Assembly (NCBI GenBank): GCA_963772585.1
Contig: CAVYXV010000009.1
Span: 310,001-374,000, forward strand
Direction of reading: 5' to 3'
Length of the DNA stretch: 64,000 bases
Source: CAVVXN01 sp963772585
GTDB lineage: Bacteria > Planctomycetota > PLA2 > JAEUHO01
Shown here in pieces: positions 34,795-44,121 of this stretch. Within the stretch, counting starts at the first letter, position 1, and every line of letters begins with the position of its first letter. The notes beneath the pieces are model-generated. The model was given only the letters and a program-made list of their open reading frames with translations, ran no database searches and was not told the DNA's origin. The position numbers were made by a program, and so were the translations under genes.

Positions 34795-36201
34795 ATGCCC
34801 GATGTCTGGTTCCAGCCCTTCGGAGCGGCGCGCACGGTCACGGGAAGCCGCCACGTGATCCACGCGGGCCGGCACAGCATCCTTCTCGACTGCGGCCTCC
34901 ACCAGGGGCCGCGGCGCGAGGCGGAGGAACGCAATCGCCATCTTCCCTTCCCGCACGAGATCGATGCGGTTCTCCTCTCCCACGCCCACATCGACCACAG
35001 CGGGGCGCTTCCCGCGCTGACCCGCAGCGGGTTCGGGGGCCGCGTCCACAGCACGGCGGCGACCCGCGATCTCTGCCGCAGCATGCTGCTGGACTCGGCC
35101 CACCTCCAGGAGGCCGACGCGCGGTACTTGAACAAGCGCCGGGAGAGGGGCCGACCGCCGATCCGGCCCCTCTACACCGCGGAGGACGTGGCGGAGACGC
35201 TCCGGGGGTTTCGGACGCACCCCCTGGACGAACCGTTCCAGGTGGTCGAGGGCATTCGCGCGACGTTCCGGGAGGCCGGCCACATCCTCGGCTCGGCCGG
35301 GATCCTCGTGGAGATCACGGACGGCCCGCGGATCTACTTCACGGGCGATCTCGGCCGGCGGGCCTACCCGATCCTGGAGGACCCCGCTCCGCTTCCCCGG
35401 GCCGACGTGATCCTCTCCGAGTGCACGTACGGGACGCGAGAGCATGGAACCGTCGAGGGCGCGGAAGAGACGACCCTGCAGGTCCTGCGCCGGGCCGTCG
35501 AGGTGGATGGACGCGTGTTCGTGCCGGCGTTCAGCGTCGGGCGCACCCAGAACCTGGTCTACGGCCTCGCGCAGCTACGGCAACGCGGCCTGATTCCCGA
35601 CATTCCGGTGTTCGTCGATTCCCCTCTGGCCCTTCAGGCCACGCGGGCCTTCGTCGAGCACCCCGAGTGCTACGACGCGGAGATCAAGGCCTTCATCGGC
35701 GACGGAGGGCGGCCGTTCCTTCCGGAGAACGTGCAGTACATCGAGAACCGTGTCGACTCCAAGGCCCTGAACGCGCGCGAGGGCCCGTTCGTGGTCATCG
35801 CGGGCAGCGGGATGTGCGAAGGAGGGCGCATCCTCCACCACCTGCTGCACGGCATCGAGGATCCCCGCAACACCATCCTGTTCGTGGGCTACGCCGCGCC
35901 CAGCACGCTCGCGCGGCGGATCATGGACGGCGATCGCCGCGTCCGCGTCCTCGGGCAGTGGTTGAACGTCGAGGCGCAGATCGCCCGCATCGACGCATAT
36001 TCCGCGCACGCCGACGGGCCGGCCCTTCGCCGGTACCTTGCGCCGGCCAAGGCGTGGGGAAGCACGATCTACCTCGTCCACGGCGACGAGGACGTGGCCC
36101 TCGATTTCGCCGAGATCCTCCGGAAGGACGGACACGGGGACGTGGTGGTTCCGGAGACGTTCGCGCGCTACCGGCTCGGCGCCAAGCCCCGCGTTCCCTG
36201 A
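34795..36201 (+). CDS. Beta-CASP metallo-beta-lactamase-fold ribonuclease-like protein
   Basis: A 468-aa hydrolase of the MBL fold with a beta-CASP insert, the group that includes RNA-processing nucleases. The metal site SHAHIDHSG covers residues 62-70 (H63, H65, D67, H68). Further metal residues are in EAGHILGSA and YFTGDLG. The beta-CASP part has VFVPAFSVGRTQNLVYGLA, VIAGSGMCEGGRILHHL and the C-terminal histidines in DAYSAHAD and IYLVHGDED. Normal length for the group (COG1236). ATG 34795 has GGGAGG 8 nt upstream. The substrate is not evident. Confidence 0.9.
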   Translation: MPDVWFQPFGAARTVTGSRHVIHAGRHSILLDCGLHQGPRREAEERNRHLPFPHEIDAVLLSHAHIDHSGALPALTRSGFGGRVHSTAATRDLCRSMLLDSAHLQEADARYLNKRRERGRPPIRPLYTAEDVAETLRGFRTHPLDEPFQVVEGIRATFREAGHILGSAGILVEITDGPRIYFTGDLGRRAYPILEDPAPLPRADVILSECTYGTREHGTVEGAEETTLQVLRRAVEVDGRVFVPAFSVGRTQNLVYGLAQLRQRGLIPDIPVFVDSPLALQATRAFVEHPECYDAEIKAFIGDGGRPFLPENVQYIENRVDSKALNAREGPFVVIAGSGMCEGGRILHHLLHGIEDPRNTILFVGYAAPSTLARRIMDGDRRVRVLGQWLNVEAQIARIDAYSAHADGPALRRYLAPAKAWGSTIYLVHGDEDVALDFAEILRKDGHGDVVVPETFARYRLGAKPRVP

Positions 36202-36236
36202 CCGGGCCCCCATCCGCTCCTCCCGGGGGCCCGCGG

Positions 36237-36242
36237 TAGGAT
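36237..36242 (+). promoter_or_regulatory. -10-like element of lon (leaderless type)
   Basis: TAGGAT preceded by G, ending 6 nt before ATG 36249. No ribosome-binding site fits in between. No sign of a CIRCE or HrcA operator. Confidence 0.42.
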
Positions 36243-36248
36243 CCGGTC

Positions 36249-38738
36249 ATGGCGTCCGAAGTCGAAGTCCACGTCGTTCCTCCCTCCGCGCCCGACGAGG
36301 GCCCTTTGCGGCGGACGTACCCCGTGGTCGCGCTGCGGGGCATCATCCCGATGCCGGGCATGCCGATGCCGCTGGCCATCGGCCGGCCGTTCTCCCTGGC
36401 GGCGGTCGGTGCGGCGCGCGAGCGGGAGAGCGAGGTGCTCCTGCTCATGCAGCGGGAACCCCAGCGGGAGGATCTGGACATCGCCGGGCTCTACGACGTG
36501 GGGGTCGTTGCCCGTCTCTCGAAGGCGGTTCGGACCGCGGAGTCGTCCGTCACGCTGGTGGCCCAGGCGTCGGACCGCGCGAGAGTCCTGGAGCTGCGGC
36601 AGAACGACACCTACTACGAGGCCGACGTGGAGATCGTTCGGCCGGAGAGCCCGACCGGCGACGTCGAGATCGACGCGCTCGTGCAGACGGCCCGCTCGCT
36701 GGTCCGGCAGATCGTGGAGGCCACGCCGGGCGGCAACAACGAGCTCGCCGCCTTCGTGGACACCGTGGAGGACCCGGGCATCCTCGCCGACGTCGTGTCC
36801 TTCCACCTCCAACTCTCGGCGGCGGAGCGGCAACTGAACCTGGAGACCTTCGACGTGAAGCTCCGGCTCCAGGAAGTCGTGCAGCAGGCCGGCCACGCGC
36901 TGGATGTCGCCCAGCTCGGTCAGAAGATCCAACAGGAGGTCCAGGGGCAGCTGGAGGAGGCCCGGAGGCAGGCCTACCTGCGGGAGCAGCTCAAGGCCAT
37001 CCGCAAGGAGATGGGGGAGGACGATGACCCCGACGTCACGCGGATCCGCAAGGAGATCGCCAAAGGCGTGTTGGGGCCCGAGGCGCGGGAGGCGGCCGAG
37101 CGCGAGCTCCACCGGCTGGAGGGCATGAGCTCGGCGAGCCCGGAGCGGGGGTGGATCGTCAACTACCTGGACTGGCTCGTCGCGCTTCCCTGGACGAATC
37201 TCCACGCGTTGCGCGAGGACCTGGACGAGGCCGCGGAGATCCTCGACCGCGAGCACTACGGGATGGAAAAGGCCAAGGAACGCATCCTGGAGACGCTCGC
37301 CGTCCGGATGCGAAACCCCGAGGGTCGCGCGCCGATCCTCTGCTTCGTCGGGCCGCCCGGGACCGGGAAGACGAGCCTGGCCCAGGCCGTGGCCGAGGCC
37401 ACGGGCCGGGAGCTCGTTCGGATCAGCGTGGGTGGCGTGAGCGACGAGAGCGAGATCCGGGGCCACCGGCGGACCTACGTGGGCGCGATGCCCGGCCGCA
37501 TCATCGCCGCGTTGCGCAAGACCGCATCCAGGAACCCCGTCTTCGTCGTGGACGAGATCGACAAGATGTCCGCGTCGTTCCACGGAGACCCCGCGGCCGC
37601 GCTCCTCGAGGTGCTCGACCCCGAGCAGAACGCCACGTTCGTGGATCGCTACATCGAGATCCCCTTCGACCTCTCGAAGGTCCTCTTCATCACCACCGCG
37701 AACACCCTGGCGACGCTGCCCCGGCCGCTCCTGGATCGCCTGGAAGTGATCGAAGTACCCGGGTACACGCGCGAGGAGAAGATCGAGATCGCGCACCGGC
37801 ACCTCGTGCCTCGCCAGCGAAAGGCCATCGGGATGGCGAGCCGGGAGGTACGGCTCTCGAAGCGCACCCTCGCCGCGATCATCGAGGGATGGACGCGCGA
37901 GGCCGGCGTTCGGAATCTCGAGCGGTCCATCGGGACGATCATGCGCAAGCTCGCCCTGGAGGCCGCTCGGGGTGGGAAGGGGCCCTGGACGATCCGGCCC
38001 GAGGACCTGCCCCGCTACCTCGGCCCGCACCGGCACTTCCGGGAGGCCGCGGAACGGATGCGTGTGCCCGGTGTGGCGATGGGCCTCGCCTGGACGCCCG
38101 TCGGCGGCGAGATCCTCTTCATCGAAGCCGCGCGGCTCCCCGGTGACGGCCGCCTCCAACTCACGGGAAGCCTCGGCGACGTGATGAAGGAGTCCGCCGT
38201 CGCCGCGCTCACGTGGTTGAGGAGCCACGACCTGGTCCCCGAGGAGGAGGGGCGGTCGAGCTTCCACGTCCACGTGCCGGCCGGCGCCGTTCCGAAGGAC
38301 GGCCCAAGCGCCGGGGTGACGATCGTCGTCGCGCTGGCCAGTGCGATCACCGGGCGCCTCGTGCGCTCCGACCTCGCGATGACGGGAGAGATCTCCCTCC
38401 GCGGTCAGGTGCTTCCGGTCGGGGGGATCCGCGACAAGGTGCTCGGGGCGGCTCGTGCCGGGGTCAAGCAGATCATCCTCCCGAAGCGGAACCTGGTGGA
38501 CCTGGACGAGGTCCCGGACGAGGTGCGGAAGAAGATCCGGTTCCACCCCGTCGAGCGGATCGACGAGGTGCTCGACCTCGCGTTGACGCACAGGCACGCG
38601 TCGTTGGAGACCGTCCCGGCGAAGCGTGCGAAGGCGAAGAAGAAGCGTCCTCCCAAGAAGCCGGGGAAACGCCCTCACGCCGCCCAGGCTTCCCCCGCCG
38701 GGAGCCCCCGGCGTGCCGCGCGGGGCCGCGACGAGTGA
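36249..38738 (+). CDS. lon: ATP-dependent Lon protease
   Basis: An 829-aa protease that degrades damaged and regulatory proteins. The N-terminal substrate domain starts at YPVVALRGIIPMPGMPMPL. The AAA module has Walker A GPPGTGKTSL (about residues 367-376) and Walker B PVFVVDEIDKM. The protease dyad is S687 in KDGPSAGVTI and K730 in GGIRDKVLGAA, with the normal 43-residue spacing. Unusual is a ~35-residue lysine/proline-rich tail (RAKAKKKRPPKKPGKRPHAA) after the last conserved block. Its stop overlaps the next gene as GTGA. Confidence 0.96.
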   Translation: MASEVEVHVVPPSAPDEGPLRRTYPVVALRGIIPMPGMPMPLAIGRPFSLAAVGAARERESEVLLLMQREPQREDLDIAGLYDVGVVARLSKAVRTAESSVTLVAQASDRARVLELRQNDTYYEADVEIVRPESPTGDVEIDALVQTARSLVRQIVEATPGGNNELAAFVDTVEDPGILADVVSFHLQLSAAERQLNLETFDVKLRLQEVVQQAGHALDVAQLGQKIQQEVQGQLEEARRQAYLREQLKAIRKEMGEDDDPDVTRIRKEIAKGVLGPEAREAAERELHRLEGMSSASPERGWIVNYLDWLVALPWTNLHALREDLDEAAEILDREHYGMEKAKERILETLAVRMRNPEGRAPILCFVGPPGTGKTSLAQAVAEATGRELVRISVGGVSDESEIRGHRRTYVGAMPGRIIAALRKTASRNPVFVVDEIDKMSASFHGDPAAALLEVLDPEQNATFVDRYIEIPFDLSKVLFITTANTLATLPRPLLDRLEVIEVPGYTREEKIEIAHRHLVPRQRKAIGMASREVRLSKRTLAAIIEGWTREAGVRNLERSIGTIMRKLALEAARGGKGPWTIRPEDLPRYLGPHRHFREAAERMRVPGVAMGLAWTPVGGEILFIEAARLPGDGRLQLTGSLGDVMKESAVAALTWLRSHDLVPEEEGRSSFHVHVPAGAVPKDGPSAGVTIVVALASAITGRLVRSDLAMTGEISLRGQVLPVGGIRDKVLGAARAGVKQIILPKRNLVDLDEVPDEVRKKIRFHPVERIDEVLDLALTHRHASLETVPAKRAKAKKKRPPKKPGKRPHAAQASPAGSPRRAARGRDE

Positions 38739-40846
38739 AGATCCTGCGGACCCTCGCCTTCGTCCTGCTGCTTCTCGTGAACGCGGTGGCGGCCGCCGAG
38801 ATCCTGGGGGCCTTCCGCGCCGCGCCGTCCTTCCTGCCGGCCTCCGACGCCGCGACCCACCCCCGGACGGTCGTGGTCGGCCTGGACGGGATCGACTTCC
38901 GCTGGCTCCGCCGCTACCTGGAGGAGGATGCGCTGCGCCCGGCGGGCGAGCGTCGTCTCCCGAACTTCGCCCGGCTCCGCGATCGCAGCGGTCTCCACGT
39001 CCTACGTTCGGAGATCCCCCCGGAGTCGCCGGTGGCCTGGGCGAGCGTGCTGACCGGCGTGAACCCGGCGCGCCACCGCATCTTCGACTTCGTGCAGCCG
39101 GGAAGCGGCTACCGGCCCGTGAACGGCATGGTGTACGTCCGGCGCATGCGTCTCTTCGGGGGGAAGGTCCCCGTCCGGCCCCCCCAGGTGCGCTCGCGCC
39201 TGGCGTCCCCGACCTTCCTCGAGCGCGTCCGGGAGGCGGGGTACCCCGTCCTGGCCCTCCGCCAGCCGATGCTCTTTCCCGCTCCCCAGGTAGGCGGCGC
39301 GCGGATGCTCTCGGGGCTGGGGACTCCCGACATCGCCGGCGGCGCGGGCTTCTACGCGGTCTGGTCCTCCCGCGTGCGCTTCCCCTCGGGCGACACGATG
39401 TTCGGCGGCGTCCAGATCCCGCTGGACCCGGACCGGACGGACCGCTGGGAGACCTGGTTGCCGGGTCCGGTCGATCCCACCCTCCCCCGAAACGAGAACG
39501 GCACGCTCGCGCGGGCGCGGGCCCCGCTCGTCTTCGAGGTCGTCGAGCAGGCCGGCCAGCCGGCCGTCGCGATCGAACTCGCCGGGCGCCGCGAGGTCGT
39601 CCGGGTGGGGGACCGATCGCCCTTCATGGTCGTTCCGTTCGACCTGGGGACCGTGCCGCGGATCCGCTTGCGAGGGCACGTGCGCTTCGAACCCAAGGGG
39701 ACCGCCCCGCTCGTCGTCCTCGCCGACCCCGTGAACCTCTACGCGCCGAACACCCCCCTGCCCGTGACGACGCCCGCCGCGTGGGCCCGGGTGCTGTGGC
39801 GACGGTACGGGCCGTTCGAGACCGTGGGTTGGACGGAGCAGACCTTCTCCCTGAACGACCTGTACCAGGACGACGAAGGCTTCCAGCGCGACCTCGAGGA
39901 GGACATGGACCGCGGCGGCGCCATGCTCCTCGGCGAGATCGACCGTGGATCGCGCTGCGCCTTCGCGCTCTTCACGGCGACCGACCGCGCCATGCACTGC
40001 TTCTACCGGTACTACGACGAGGGGCACCCGGGGTACGTGGCGGGCCGACGCGAGGCGCTGGGCGATCCCCTGCTCCGCCTGCTGGAGAAGGCCGACGCCA
40101 TCCTCGGCCGCGTGCTCGATCGGCTCGACCCGCAGGACCTCCTGCTGGTCTGCTCCGACCACGGGTTCGCGTCGTTCCGCTGGGGCGTCAACCTGAACCG
40201 CTGGCTGCTCGAGCAGGGCTACCTCGTCTTGCGCCGCGACGTCATGGAGCAGAACCTGGCGCTGTTCATGCTGGATGGCGACATCGGGGCGGACGCGATC
40301 GATTGGTCGAAGACGCGCGCCTACGCGATGGGGCTCGGGCAGATCTACCTCAATCGCAGGGGTCGCGAGGAGAACGGCATCGTCGAGGACGGGGACGCGC
40401 CCGCGCTCGTGGAGGAGATCGCGACGAAGCTCCAGGGGCTCCGCAACCCCTTCCGACCCGACGACGTCCCGATCCTCGCGGTCTACCGGCTGCACGATCT
40501 CTACCACGGCAGCGGGCTCGACATCGCGGCCGAGCTCCAGGTCGGGTTCAACGACCACTACCGCGTGTCGTGGCAGACCGCGCTCCTCGGGGGCATGGGG
40601 AAGAGCGTCTTCGAGGCGAACGGAAGGCCGTGGTCGGGGGACCACTGCAGCAACGACGTGACGACCGTGCCCGGCATCCTCCTCTCCAACCGCTCCATCC
40701 CGCCGGCCTCCGAGGACCGCCCCTACGGCGTCCGGGACGTGGCGGCGACCGTCTGCGCCTGGTTCGGCCTGGATACGTCGGGTCTCGACGGGAAGCCCAT
40801 CCCCGTCGAGGGACGACCGCCGACGGACGGCGCCGAGCCCCGTTGA
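38735..40846 (+). CDS. Alkaline-phosphatase-superfamily phosphodiesterase, exported
   Basis: A 703-aa protein with an N-terminal hydrophobic segment (LAFVLLLLVNAVAAAEILGAF). The type I phosphodiesterase/nucleotide pyrophosphatase core shows the metal site VVVGLDGIDF, the nucleophile region AWASVLTGVNPARHRIFDF (Thr), and later metal ligands DAILGRVLDRLDPQ..LVCSDHGFASF and SGDHCSNDVTTVPGILL. GTG 38735 overlaps the lon stop (GTGA). Such enzymes hydrolyse phosphate diesters or transfer phospho-groups on lipids and glycans; the substrate is not readable. Co-translation with lon is odd and may only reflect compact packing. Confidence 0.83.
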   Translation: MKILRTLAFVLLLLVNAVAAAEILGAFRAAPSFLPASDAATHPRTVVVGLDGIDFRWLRRYLEEDALRPAGERRLPNFARLRDRSGLHVLRSEIPPESPVAWASVLTGVNPARHRIFDFVQPGSGYRPVNGMVYVRRMRLFGGKVPVRPPQVRSRLASPTFLERVREAGYPVLALRQPMLFPAPQVGGARMLSGLGTPDIAGGAGFYAVWSSRVRFPSGDTMFGGVQIPLDPDRTDRWETWLPGPVDPTLPRNENGTLARARAPLVFEVVEQAGQPAVAIELAGRREVVRVGDRSPFMVVPFDLGTVPRIRLRGHVRFEPKGTAPLVVLADPVNLYAPNTPLPVTTPAAWARVLWRRYGPFETVGWTEQTFSLNDLYQDDEGFQRDLEEDMDRGGAMLLGEIDRGSRCAFALFTATDRAMHCFYRYYDEGHPGYVAGRREALGDPLLRLLEKADAILGRVLDRLDPQDLLLVCSDHGFASFRWGVNLNRWLLEQGYLVLRRDVMEQNLALFMLDGDIGADAIDWSKTRAYAMGLGQIYLNRRGREENGIVEDGDAPALVEEIATKLQGLRNPFRPDDVPILAVYRLHDLYHGSGLDIAAELQVGFNDHYRVSWQTALLGGMGKSVFEANGRPWSGDHCSNDVTTVPGILLSNRSIPPASEDRPYGVRDVAATVCAWFGLDTSGLDGKPIPVEGRPPTDGAEPR

Positions 40847-40867
40847 GGGCGTCGCGCGCCGTGACGA

Positions 40868-41371
40868 TCACTCGTCCGAGGACTCCCCCCAGCCGAGCTC
40901 CGCCTGGTCGATCAGCTCCAGACCCGCGGCGGTCAACACGTGCTCGGCGACGTCGGGGTCCTCGACGCTCATGGCCAGGACGGCGCGCTCGTCCACGCGG
41001 GTCGCCAGCGCGTAGACGTAGTTCACCTTGATCTCGGCGCTCAAGAGCGCGTGCAGCACGTCGTGGATGCCGACGTCCCTGTCCTCCCGACGGGGGAGGG
41101 CCACGCCGAGCACGTCGTGGTGGTGGACGGCATACCCCTCCTCCTCGAGAAGCGCCCGCGCCGTCGCGGGTCGATCCACCACGAGGCGGACCACCGCGTG
41201 GTCGGTCGCCTCCGACATGGAGACGGCGCAGATCCGGATCCGGTCCGGGGTGAGGAGCTGGAACGCGGAGAGCAGCGCCCCCAGGCGGTCGCCCAGGAAG
41301 AGCGTCAGTTGCTCGATGCGGAGGCCGGAGAGGTCGCTGCCGGTTTCGGTCTTGATCGGGTAGGGGCTCAT
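40868..41371 (-). CDS. ACT-domain regulatory protein (167 aa)
   Basis: Two ACT-like ligand-binding units in tandem. The first is ALLSAFQLLTPDRIRICAVSMSEATDHAVVRLVVDRP with TARALLEEEGYAVHHHDVLGV. The second is GIHDVLHALLSAEIKVNYVYALAT with LAMSVEDPDVAEHVLTAAGLELID. ACT domains bind amino acids and tune metabolic enzymes. No catalytic domain is attached, so it probably works in trans. ATG 41371 has GAGGA upstream; a TAGGGT hexamer on the minus strand (41401-41406) may be its -10. Converges with the phosphodiesterase gene. Confidence 0.83.
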   Translation of the reverse strand: MSPYPIKTETGSDLSGLRIEQLTLFLGDRLGALLSAFQLLTPDRIRICAVSMSEATDHAVVRLVVDRPATARALLEEEGYAVHHHDVLGVALPRREDRDVGIHDVLHALLSAEIKVNYVYALATRVDERAVLAMSVEDPDVAEHVLTAAGLELIDQAELGWGESSDE

Positions 41372-41452
41372 CGCCGCGGCGTCCTCGGGGTCGAGCGTCC
41401 ACCCTACCGCCGCGCCGAGGCAGGGGCCCGGCGCCCCGCACCGGGCGCCGGC

Positions 41453-42340
41453 TCACTCCGGGAGGTCCCGCAGCTTCTCGTAGAGCGTGCGCTCCTCGTC
41501 CGTCGGCTCCTTCGGGACCGTCACGACGACGCGGGCGAGATGGTCGCCGCCCTGGATGCCCTGCCCGCGCAGCCGCAGTTTCGTGCCGCTTGACGTCCCG
41601 GGCGGGATGGTGACCGTGCCGCGCTTCCCGTGGATGGTGGTGACCTCCACCTTCCCCCCGAGGACCGCGATCGGGGCGGAGACGGGAAGATCGGCCACGA
41701 GGTCGTCGCCCTCGAGGTGGTACTGGTCGTCGCTCTCCACGTGGACGCGGAGGAACAGGTCGCCCGCGGGCCCGTGCCCACGGCCCTTCTCGCCCTGCTC
41801 CTTCAAGCGGAGGGTCGCGCCGTCGCTGGTCCCCGGGGGGAGGCGGACGGAGAGGGTGCGCATTCCCTCGGACGTCCGCAGGGTGACGTCGATCTTCTCG
41901 CCCAGCGCGGCGGCGCGGAACGGCACCGCGACGGAGGCTTCGACGTCGCGCCCGCGCCGCGCGCGGGGCGCGCCGCGGACGAACGGGCCGTAGCCCTCGA
42001 CGCCGCCCCCGCCGAAGAGGTCGCCGAAGAGCCCGCCGAAGCGGCGGAGGATCTCGTCCGTCGAAATCGACTCCCACCCGCCGCCGAGGCCCCCCGGCAC
42101 GCCCCCGGAAGGAAAGCCCATCCGGAGTTGTTGGTCGTACTGGGCCCGCTTGCCCGCGTCGGAGAGGACGTCGTAGGCCTGCCCGAGCTCCTTGAACTTC
42201 TCCTCGGCCTGGGTGTCGCCGGGGTTCTTGTCGGGGTGGTACTTCACCGCGAGCTTGCGGTAGGCGTCCCGGATCTGCTCCTGCGTGGCGTCCTCGGGCA
42301 CGCCGAGCACCTCGTAGAAGTTCTTCGTGGTCGGGCTCAT
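41453..42340 (-). CDS. DnaJ-family co-chaperone, CbpA type
   Basis: A 295-aa protein with an N-terminal J domain (FYEVLGVPEDATQEQIRDAYRKLAVKYHPDKNPG; HPD at about residues 37-39). A glycine-rich linker (GGVPGGLGGGW, GLFGDLFGGGG) and two C-terminal substrate-binding domains (VTLRTSEGMRTLSVRLPPGTSDG; VEVTTIHGKRGTVTIPPGTSSG) follow. It lacks the CXXCXGXG zinc repeats, so it is CbpA-like rather than DnaJ. It stimulates DnaK. ATG 42340 is chosen at the start of homology. No dnaK is nearby. Confidence 0.93.
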   Translation of the reverse strand: MSPTTKNFYEVLGVPEDATQEQIRDAYRKLAVKYHPDKNPGDTQAEEKFKELGQAYDVLSDAGKRAQYDQQLRMGFPSGGVPGGLGGGWESISTDEILRRFGGLFGDLFGGGGVEGYGPFVRGAPRARRGRDVEASVAVPFRAAALGEKIDVTLRTSEGMRTLSVRLPPGTSDGATLRLKEQGEKGRGHGPAGDLFLRVHVESDDQYHLEGDDLVADLPVSAPIAVLGGKVEVTTIHGKRGTVTIPPGTSSGTKLRLRGQGIQGGDHLARVVVTVPKEPTDEERTLYEKLRDLPE

Positions 42341-42426
42341 CGACGGCGACTCCCTCCCGGGGGGCACGCGGCCCCTCAAGGTACCGGGACCATCCGCCTC
42401 GGACAGCCGCTGGCCGAGCGGTCGCG

Positions 42427-42432
42427 TACCCT
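42427..42432 (+). promoter_or_regulatory. -10-like element of lpxH (leaderless type)
   Basis: TACCCT preceded by G, ending 6 nt before GTG 42439. This spacing favours GTG 42439 over ATG 42505, which has no ribosome-binding site. Confidence 0.4.
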
Positions 42433-42438
42433 TGCCGC

Positions 42439-43224
42439 GTGCGACCGCCTTCTCCCCGCCTCCAACCCGCCGGTTCGCTTCCCGTTCCGCTCGACCTGGG
42501 CCCCATGGAGCCGCCGGTGACCGTGATCGGCGACCTCCACCTCTCGGAGGAGCGTCCGGACGTGTTCGAGCGGTTTGGACGCTTCCTCCAGCGGCTGCCC
42601 GCCGGGGGCACGTGCGTGCTCCTCGGTGACGTCTTCGACTGGTGGGTCGGCCGGGCGCAGGCCGGGGAGCCCTTCTCCGGCCGGGTCGTGGAAGCGCTCT
42701 CCGACGCGGTCGACCGCGGGACCCGACTCGGCTTCATCCAGGGGAACCGCGACTTCGCCTTCGACGGAGTGGAGGGCCTTCGGATGGCGCTCTGGCCGGA
42801 CGTGGTCCGGGCGCGGTGGGGAGGGAAGACGGTCGTCCTGAGCCACGGCGACCTGCTCTGCACCGCGGACCTGGCGTACCTCGCCATGCGGCGTGTGCTC
42901 CGCTCCGTCCCGATGACGGCGCTTCGCAGGGCCCTGCCGACGAACGTGCTGTACGCGCTCGCCCGCCGGCTCCGGCGGGCCTCGACGAGGGCGCAGGCGG
43001 ACGATCCGGCGACCCGGCGGGGCATCGACTACCGGGAGGCACGCCGGTGGCTCGAGGCCTACGACGCCGACGCGCTGGTCCTCGGGCACGTCCACACCGG
43101 CGTCCACGATCGCCTGCCCGGTCCGCGTCCCCGGGACGTGTACGTGCTGAAGGACTGGGACGCCTACGCGAGCGCCGTCCGATGGGACGGCGAGGCGATC
43201 CGCCTCCAGCGCGACCCGGCGTAG
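42439..43224 (+). CDS. lpxH: UDP-2,3-diacylglucosamine diphosphatase LpxH
   Basis: A 261-aa metallophosphoesterase that makes lipid X in lipid A synthesis. The metal-binding blocks are in order: IGDLHLSEE (D32, H34), LLGDVFDWWVG, QGNRDFAF, LSHGDLLC and LGHVHTGVHD. The start is either GTG 42439 (leaderless spacing) or ATG 42505. The longer version adds a proline-rich 22-residue N-terminus with no known role. Presence of LpxH supports an LPS outer membrane. It could instead be a related UDP-diacylglucosamine hydrolase-like phosphoesterase, but the motif set fits LpxH well. Confidence 0.82.
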   Translation: MRPPSPRLQPAGSLPVPLDLGPMEPPVTVIGDLHLSEERPDVFERFGRFLQRLPAGGTCVLLGDVFDWWVGRAQAGEPFSGRVVEALSDAVDRGTRLGFIQGNRDFAFDGVEGLRMALWPDVVRARWGGKTVVLSHGDLLCTADLAYLAMRRVLRSVPMTALRRALPTNVLYALARRLRRASTRAQADDPATRRGIDYREARRWLEAYDADALVLGHVHTGVHDRLPGPRPRDVYVLKDWDAYASAVRWDGEAIRLQRDPA

Positions 43225-43239
43225 CTCCGGCGGGGGCGG

Positions 43240-43245
43240 TACCAT
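43240..43245 (+). promoter_or_regulatory. -10-like element of the radical SAM gene (leaderless type)
   Basis: TACCAT preceded by G, ending 6 nt before ATG 43252. A GGGAG lies in the gap but is too close to the start to act well as a ribosome-binding site. Confidence 0.38.
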
Positions 43246-43251
43246 TGGGAG

Positions 43252-44121
43252 ATGCGCTACCAGGAGCCCGTCTACCGTCCGCCGTCCGAGGCGACCTCGT
43301 ACCTGCTCCACGTCACGTACGGCTGCAGCCACAACGAGTGCACGTACTGCGCGATGTACCGCACGAAGCGGTTCGAGGTGCGCAAGGAGTCCGAGGTCTT
43401 CGAGGACGTGGCGGCGGCGGCGAAAGCCCTGCCCGGCACCCGCCGCGTCTTCCTGCTCGACGGGGACGCCCTCACGCTTTCGACGAAACGGCTCCTGCCC
43501 GTCCTGGAGGCGCTGCGCGAGGCCTTTCCTCACCTCCAGCGGGTGGGGGCCTACGCGAACGCCGTCTCCATCGCGAGCAAGAGCGACGAGGAGCTTCGAG
43601 CACTCCGGGAGAGGGGGCTCGGCATCGCCTACCTGGGCCTGGAGACGGGCGACAGGGTCGTGAACGAGCGGATCCGCAAGGGTGCGACGATCGAGGAGCA
43701 GGTGGAGGCGGTCCGCCGAGCGCAGGCGGCGGGCATCAAGATGAGCGTCATGGCGCTGCTCGGCATGGGGGGGCGCGAGAGGAGCCGCGAGCACGCCGTG
43801 GCCACCGGGAAGGTCCTGAGCGCGATGGACCCCCGATTCGCCTCGTGCCTCTGCGTGACGCCGGTCCCGGGGACGCCCCTCTTCGACGACTGGCAGGCGG
43901 GGCGCTTCTCCCTCCTGGAGCCGGAGGAGACGCTGGACGAGCTCCGGCTCCTGGTCGAGAACCTCGACGTGACCGCCACGGTCTTCCGCAGCAATCACGC
44001 CAGCAACTACCTGCCGCTCGGCGGGCGCCTCCCCGCCGACAAGAAACGCCTCCTCGAGGCCATCGACGAGGCCCGAAGCGGTCGCCTTCCGCTCCGCCCG
44101 GAGTGGGCCCGCGGCCTCTGA
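43252..44121 (+). CDS. Radical SAM enzyme with CX4CX2C cluster motif
   Basis: A 289-aa radical SAM protein. The 4Fe-4S cysteines are C25, C30 and C33 in YGCSHNECTYCAMY. The spacing CX4CX2C differs from the common CX3CX2C and marks a particular subgroup. Further family features are VFLLDGDALTL, YLGLETGDRVVNERIRKGAT and LCVTPVPGTPLFDDW. It has no extra cluster, B12-binding or SPASM domain. The reaction is unknown. The gene is not in an operon, starting on its own -10 and ending before dacB. Confidence 0.85.
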   Translation: MRYQEPVYRPPSEATSYLLHVTYGCSHNECTYCAMYRTKRFEVRKESEVFEDVAAAAKALPGTRRVFLLDGDALTLSTKRLLPVLEALREAFPHLQRVGAYANAVSIASKSDEELRALRERGLGIAYLGLETGDRVVNERIRKGATIEEQVEAVRRAQAAGIKMSVMALLGMGGRERSREHAVATGKVLSAMDPRFASCLCVTPVPGTPLFDDWQAGRFSLLEPEETLDELRLLVENLDVTATVFRSNHASNYLPLGGRLPADKKRLLEAIDEARSGRLPLRPEWARGL

